DNA from: Membranipora membranacea
Taxonomy: Eukaryota > Bryozoa > Gymnolaemata > Cheilostomatida > Membraniporidae
Assembly (NCBI GenBank): GCA_914767715.1
Contig: OU612074.1
Coordinates: 1,937,501 to 2,001,500 of the forward strand
Reading direction: 5' to 3'
DNA length: 64,000 nucleotides
The notes below the pieces were generated by a model. It was given only the letters and a program-made list of their open reading frames with translations. It searched no databases and had not been told where the DNA came from. This document shows positions 59,538-64,000 of this stretch, piece after piece. Numbering within the stretch: position 1 is the first letter of the stretch; the number at the start of each line of letters is the position of its first letter. Made by a program: the position numbers and the translations under genes.

Positions 59538-61068
59538 AGTGTCAGAGGAATTTCCTGATTGCTTTGCTGATTGTTTTGCTGGTTGGCATGGCAATAATGG
59601 GGTTCGTTCTGTGGCAGCTTCACACTGACAATAAACAGCTGAGCGAATCACACTTTCAGTGTCAGGAGGAATCTAAGTGCTCCCGAGATCTGGTAAGTTA
59701 TAAATTGCAATCTCTCAATTGTATAATAGTAGTCAGATTAATCTAAATTATTAATGAGAATTTATAGCAAACTTAATGTAGAAGCAAGGATGAGAGAGAA
59801 ATTGAATTGACGGCACAAGTGGCATCAACAATTAACTTAAACGTCAACTTTTACTTTATTGCAGCATTTTTGTAAGAAACAGCCACTTTCGAACTAATCG
59901 TAACAAATGTGCTGGCATTTAAAGGATTAGCGTAGATCAAGTTTAATCCAATTGCCTGCATTCCAGTTTCTGCCTTCCACTGGTCACACCGCAGGCAAAG
60001 GGATCAAGAATTAACTACCAATCTGTCAGGATTTTATTTATGAATGTCCATGACAACAGACTGTACCTCTTGTACACGAAAGTGTCGAGGGAGGCAAATC
60101 AGGGCAGCATTGGACAATCTGAGATGCTCCCAAGCTGATTATGCTTCAAATTCAATTGAAAGGGTGTGTAAACTATTGCTCACAGCAGTGAGAAAAGACC
60201 ATTATGTCTGACCAAGTTACTCCTTGGTCAGATATATGTCCTGATTTTTAACATTAGAAACGGTTGTTTCTTATTGTTAATAAAATTGTATGAGACAATT
60301 TGAGAGGTAAAGAAAGGTGTGTGATAGACAAATGGAGACAACTTGGAAAATTGTGTATTGGCATCATGAGGAATGGTTACACATTTTACTAGATATCTCG
60401 GCTCGTAGTTCATATTTTGGAAAAATTATTCCATATTTGGATTCCTCACACTTGTGAACTTATTATTTAATAGTCTGTAACATATCTCCTGATAAAAAAA
60501 GTCAATTGCCCACCTGATGTCCACCAGGAAGCAGAAAATTACCGCCTGCGTGACCAGTGGATCAGGAGCGACTCGGAATGCAGGCAAACGGACCAAACTT
60601 GGTCTAGGATTAGGGATACTGGCATCAGATGGGTGAATGGATGCATGTGACATAATCACTTCAAGGCATATCTGACCAGTCATATATATCAGATTCCTCT
60701 CCCTAACTCCTAAAAGGGGGATGGGTGACTACCTGAACAGGCACTAGGCCACCACACAACTTTATCCTGCAAATTGTGCTGCTCATAACCTGTTAGGCTG
60801 GTGACATAGACTTCTGTGTACAATCACATGAATTTGAGAAGGTCAATTTTCAGTCATTTTAGTTACAGTATTGATCCAGTGTCTGGTAATCTGACAATGG
60901 AAAACTTTCATATAAGGTTGACTGTTAATGTTGCTGCTATTTTGGGCTGGTTTACAGATTGACAGTGCTAGCAACAGTTCCATACAACTGGACTACAATC
61001 TTAATTGTGGCGGCCGATCGTCAGCCTTTCGCAGACACTGTGTAACACAATGTCGTACGCAATGTTAA
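59519..61068 (+). CDS. Membrane-protein family gene C, chimeric, 2 exons
   Basis: Exon 1 is 59519-59692 (donor GTAAGT) and exon 2 is 60958-61068 (acceptor TTTACAG), giving 94 residues. The first six codons (MAELSP) and the whole upstream region are those of gene A. The next codons enter directly at CQR and continue with the membrane segment of gene B, the linker QLHTDNKQLSESHFQCQE and the exon 2 tail CGGRSSAFRRHCVTQCRTQC. The long cytoplasmic part and basic block are gone. The frame is intact and both splice sites are good, so it may be expressed from the captured gene A promoter. Its intron contains the Mutator-like MITE. AATAAA lies near 61276. Confidence 0.78.
59924..60615. mobile_element. 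Mutator-like MITE, copy 2
   Basis: The element spans 59933-60606 (674 bp), inverted relative to copy 1 at 8755-9397. Termini begin TAGATCAAGTTTAATCC and TAGACCAAGTTTGGTCC. The flanking 9-bp direct repeats GGATTAGCG (59924-59932) and GGATTAGGG (60607-60615) match at 8 of 9. It lies in intron 1 of gene C. Confidence 0.8.
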
Positions 61069-61769
61069 CAAGGACAACAATGATCTAATCAACTTGTCAC
61101 GGTGTGTCTGGCAAAGTACAAATCATTTTTCATTTGTGATGTAAAAACTTACAATCATATCTACTACAACACATTAATTCAGTCTATTAGGCCATACAAT
61201 ATGAGTGACTATGTGTTGTATATAATTTTAAATATATTCCCTTTTTCATTTTAGATTCAATTTATTTCGGCAGCAATAAAATTATAATAGAAATTTCCAT
61301 AACCCAATGATTTCCCAACATGCTTTGCAACTAATGGCGATTCATACAGAGCAAATCGACTGCCGGTTGCATTATTGTCCCCTGAGCAACCATTTGATTC
61401 TTATTTAAAGAGAAACACAATCTGATGTTCAGTGCATGGATCATCAAAACGGTTCTACTGTACATAGTTAGAATTGTGGCATATATAATCGCCATGAAAC
61501 AGCCTGAAGCTTGAAGTACAGATCCATCCCAAAATGCGGAGGTGACATAATAATAGTTAATGATCATGACACCCTGATATTCATAATTAACTAAAACCAG
61601 GTTGAGCTGATATTTTTAATGATGATAGACAAAGCAAGCAAATTTATATCATCTTCAGATATACTTGAGGGTATAGGAGCCCGCACTAATTACGTTTCAC
61701 AACAGAATCAGCAGCTAGCAGACAACCGGCTTTTCACGTAACCAGCCAGCACTGTCAAAAAATAAAATG

Positions 61770-62304
61770 TCACATGCCACAGACCCCGCGAGGTACAACA
61801 ACGACCTTGTCACCGAGAATCTGGGCACCCCTGAGACGGCGTGCCAGAGAATGGCTCGTCATCGGTCCGCCATCACTAATGGTATTCAGTAAACAGAGGA
61901 ACAAACACTGGGTGCCCTGTCTTATCCCAGCTGTGTGATCCTCACAACTGGGATCATAGTGATAGCTTACTTCCTAACATTCTACTACGACCAGTGTCAC
62001 GGCAAGATATCAGTTCTACCAGTTCTTCAGGAAGAGAGAGCTGATATGATGTCATTGTTAGTTATCTCTAAAATTACCAATGATAAGCAAGACTTATATT
62101 TATATTGGATTTGAAAGAGGACTGGAGAAGATATTTAGTTCTATGACATGTATTACCTATACAAGCTCTCTTGTCTATAATGCATAATTTTTTAGTATTT
62201 CTTATTTTTATCTTTATTTTAAATAGATGCAGAATGGCAATGCTAGTGATCTACTGAAAGTTTGCAGCAATGATCCTCAGGTAGCCGTTCTTTTACAGTA
62301 AAAT
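61770..62304 (+). pseudogene. Possible decayed member of the membrane-protein family
   Basis: From 61770 a frame of 40 codons ends at a TAA near 61890. An adjacent frame then reads FSKQRNKHWVPCLIPAV, and a third gives a hydrophobic stretch VILTTGIIVIAYFLTFYYDQ, in the position and order of the gene D basic block and membrane segment. At 62227, after a good acceptor (TTTATTTTAAATAG), a short frame MQNGNASDLLKVCSNDPQ runs to a stop near 62300. The pieces suggest a frameshifted paralogue, but similarity is weak and no donor is convincing. Confidence 0.3.
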
Positions 62305-62343
62305 CACAGAGTAAGGATATATATCCTTACTCTGTGGTAAAAT
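62298..62343. mobile_element. 32-bp perfect hairpin with 7-bp target duplication
   Basis: Perfect palindrome at 62305-62336 (left half CACAGAGTAAGGATAT), flanked by perfect direct repeats GTAAAAT at 62298-62304 and 62337-62343. Confidence 0.75.
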
Positions 62344-62677
62344 GTTCATCTATAGTGAGAATAAAAGGCTAAGAACTTTCACCCTATTTTTCTGTCTTTG
62401 ATTCATAAGAAAATATTGTTCTGTGGTCTGTGGCCACGGTTAATGTTTGAGGTAATGGTTTATATTAAGCATACTTAGTGAATGGAGTGCAGTTTACCTA
62501 CAGGCTAATTGTGGAAGCAGGAAGTAATAACAGTTAGCTTTATCAAACTGGCCAATAGTGGTTTAGTGACTAGATGCACTATTGTTCGAGAGCCAACAAG
62601 ATTTTGAATAAAAAATCAATACCTATATGATGATTTATTAGTAAGATTGAGTTGCTTGATAGCCGCAGCAGTACACT

Positions 62678-63269
62678 ATGGACACAACAGAATCACATAC
62701 AAACCAATACAACAATGAGGTAATTTGTATGGTGTCAAGATCGGCCAGAGACAGAAAGACTCTCCTTCCAGTCAGTTATGCCGAGGTTGACATAAGCCAA
62801 GTACAGATGCGCAAAAAGAGGACAGGTATTTTAGCCTGGTGGAGAGGATATCGTAGAGAGCGCAGATCATCAGGTAAGAGATATTCTGCCCTGAGTAAGA
62901 AACAGACTCTACGCTGTCGGATCTGCACTCTATTGTTTGTTGTTTTGGTTCTAATTACCGGTTTGGCGGTGATGAGCTACTTCATATATCAGCTTCATCG
63001 CGATAATCTCAAACTGGAGAAAGAAGTGTTGTTGCTTGGAAAGGAGAGAGATTGCTTCAAAACTGAGGTCAGTACAATGATCTTGTCGGTAGGCAGATGA
63101 ATTCACCAATACTATTTTGAATGCTAAAAAGAACTAAGTATGGTTGACGTTGTTGATGATTTTGAATCTGAATCTGAATGACGATAGATTTACCACAGTT
63201 TGCGGATCTGGTCAGGGATATTTGAACAATGGTCTATGTCGCACTGTCTGCAAGGAGATGTGCGGGTGA
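62678..63269 (+). CDS. Membrane-protein family gene D, 2 exons
   Basis: Exon 1 begins at 62678 and encodes about 130 residues with a shorter N-terminus. The basic block reads VQMRKKRTGILAWWRGYRRE, then RYSALSKKQTLRCRI, a membrane segment (LLFVVLVLITGLAVMSYFIY), the linker QLHRDNLKLEKEVLL and one cysteine. The tail exon at about 63199-63269 (acceptor TACCACAG) reads CGSGQGYLNNGLCRTVCKEM followed by CG and a stop, giving C-x11-C-x3-C-x3-C. The obvious donor at 63068 (GTCAGT) does not keep the tail frame; a donor at 63072 (GTACAA) does. The exact junction is therefore uncertain. Polyadenylation signals follow near 63382. It is the most diverged intact member. Confidence 0.72.
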
Positions 63270-63636
63270 TATTACTGTTATGGCAGCATAGTTGTTTGAT
63301 GCCTGAAACTGGAATTGAATGGAACTGTATTGTCACAATATTTCATGTGAAAAAAACGTTTAATTGCTGCTGTGTGGTATAATAAAAATATCATGAGCTC
63401 AATAAAATAGACGGCAATGTTGTTTTACACAAACACTTATCTACGAATAAATTTTTAAGAAAATGTACTTAAAATTTTACTTTTGATAACTCATACAGCT
63501 ACTGCCTTAAACCACTGCTGCCACAGCTGGGCTCAGCCCAGAGTAGCCACAAGTCAAAAATCTAAATAGAGAGTTGTGGCATCAAAACATCTAGCCAGTA
63601 GCTTTGCATGGAGTTATATGAGCTCTCAAAATGTAG
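63270..63636. other. 3' UTR of gene D and spacer
   Basis: AATAAA-type signals near 63382 and 63400. No gene is recognised. Confidence 0.5.
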
Positions 63637-63783
63637 GGAGTATCTTCTTCCCCAGTCATCCACCAAAATCTAGCTGAGATCCAACATTAGTGTTGGATCT
63701 CAGCTAGATTTTAAAGGCACCTGATTGGTCAACAACAACGCTTGTCGTCACTAATGGTGAACGGCTCGGGAAGAAGATACTCC
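63637..63783. mobile_element. Small MITE with a nested hairpin
   Basis: Perfect 16-bp terminal inverted repeats, GGAGTATCTTCTTCCC at 63637-63652 and its complement at 63768-63783. Inside lies a second hairpin with perfect 22-bp arms (63665-63686 and 63691-63712) and a TTAG loop. No target duplication is evident. Confidence 0.65.
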
Positions 63784-64000
63784 AGCCATCACAAATCCTG
63801 AAGATGCAAGCGTGTTTCCATAATAACTTTTGAACAGTTGGTGATAGAATCATACTTTTTCCAGCATTCACACCTATATGCGCTCTAGAATGAATTTGAC
63901 AGAAATCTTTTCATTCTAGGGTATACTCTTCTTATTGTTTTTGCGAAAATTGTGACATCATAACTATATTTTAGTAAAGTAGGTATGCACCAATTACGAT
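63784..64000. other. Window end, nothing recognised
   Basis: No feature is supported in this stretch. Confidence 0.4.

Overview
This is a low-density, AT-rich, intron-containing metazoan nuclear window. Coding exons are separated by GT-AG introns of about 0.3 to 1.3 kb, and most of the remaining DNA is transposon-derived: LINE fragments, tRNA-derived SINEs, and hAT, Mutator-like, TTAA-type and Harbinger elements. The mix suggests a marine invertebrate. A secreted phospholipase A2 of conodipine type, a PLAT-lipoxygenase, a PARP14/15-type ADP-ribosyltransferase and R2-superclade retroelement remnants would fit an early-branching lineage, with a sponge as my best but unproven guess.

Layout. 0-29 kb is almost entirely repeats: a reverse-strand LINE (5.9-7.3 kb), a Mutator-like MITE (8.8-9.4 kb), a 1.37 kb Mutator-like element (11.2-12.6 kb), an R2-superclade remnant (13.6-14.6 kb), two hAT MITEs carrying tRNA-like promoters (15.0-15.9 kb), a LINE with tandem 5' monomers (19.1-23.4 kb) and a Harbinger transposase remnant (24.0-24.7 kb). 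29.8-37.4 kb holds one complete 14-exon lipoxygenase gene with all five predicted iron ligands. 38-45 kb is again repetitive and includes a hAT / SINE / hAT nest. 45.7-47.5 kb is a complete four-exon secreted phospholipase A2 gene on the minus strand. 49.7-51.2 kb is the catalytic end of a PARP-type mono-ADP-ribosyltransferase with a frameshift. 52.3-54.4 kb is the mitochondrial ribosomal protein L23 gene on the minus strand.

55.5-63.3 kb is a tandem family of small type II membrane proteins that I do not recognise. Each has a basic juxtamembrane block, one membrane segment and a separate short exon coding a C-x(9-11)-C-x3-C-x3-C tail. One member has been split by an inserted copy of the promoter region of its neighbour, producing two new transcription units. 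This family is the strongest candidate for something undescribed. A second candidate is a set of 32-44 bp near-perfect hairpins, each flanked by 7-9 bp direct repeats and scattered through the window.
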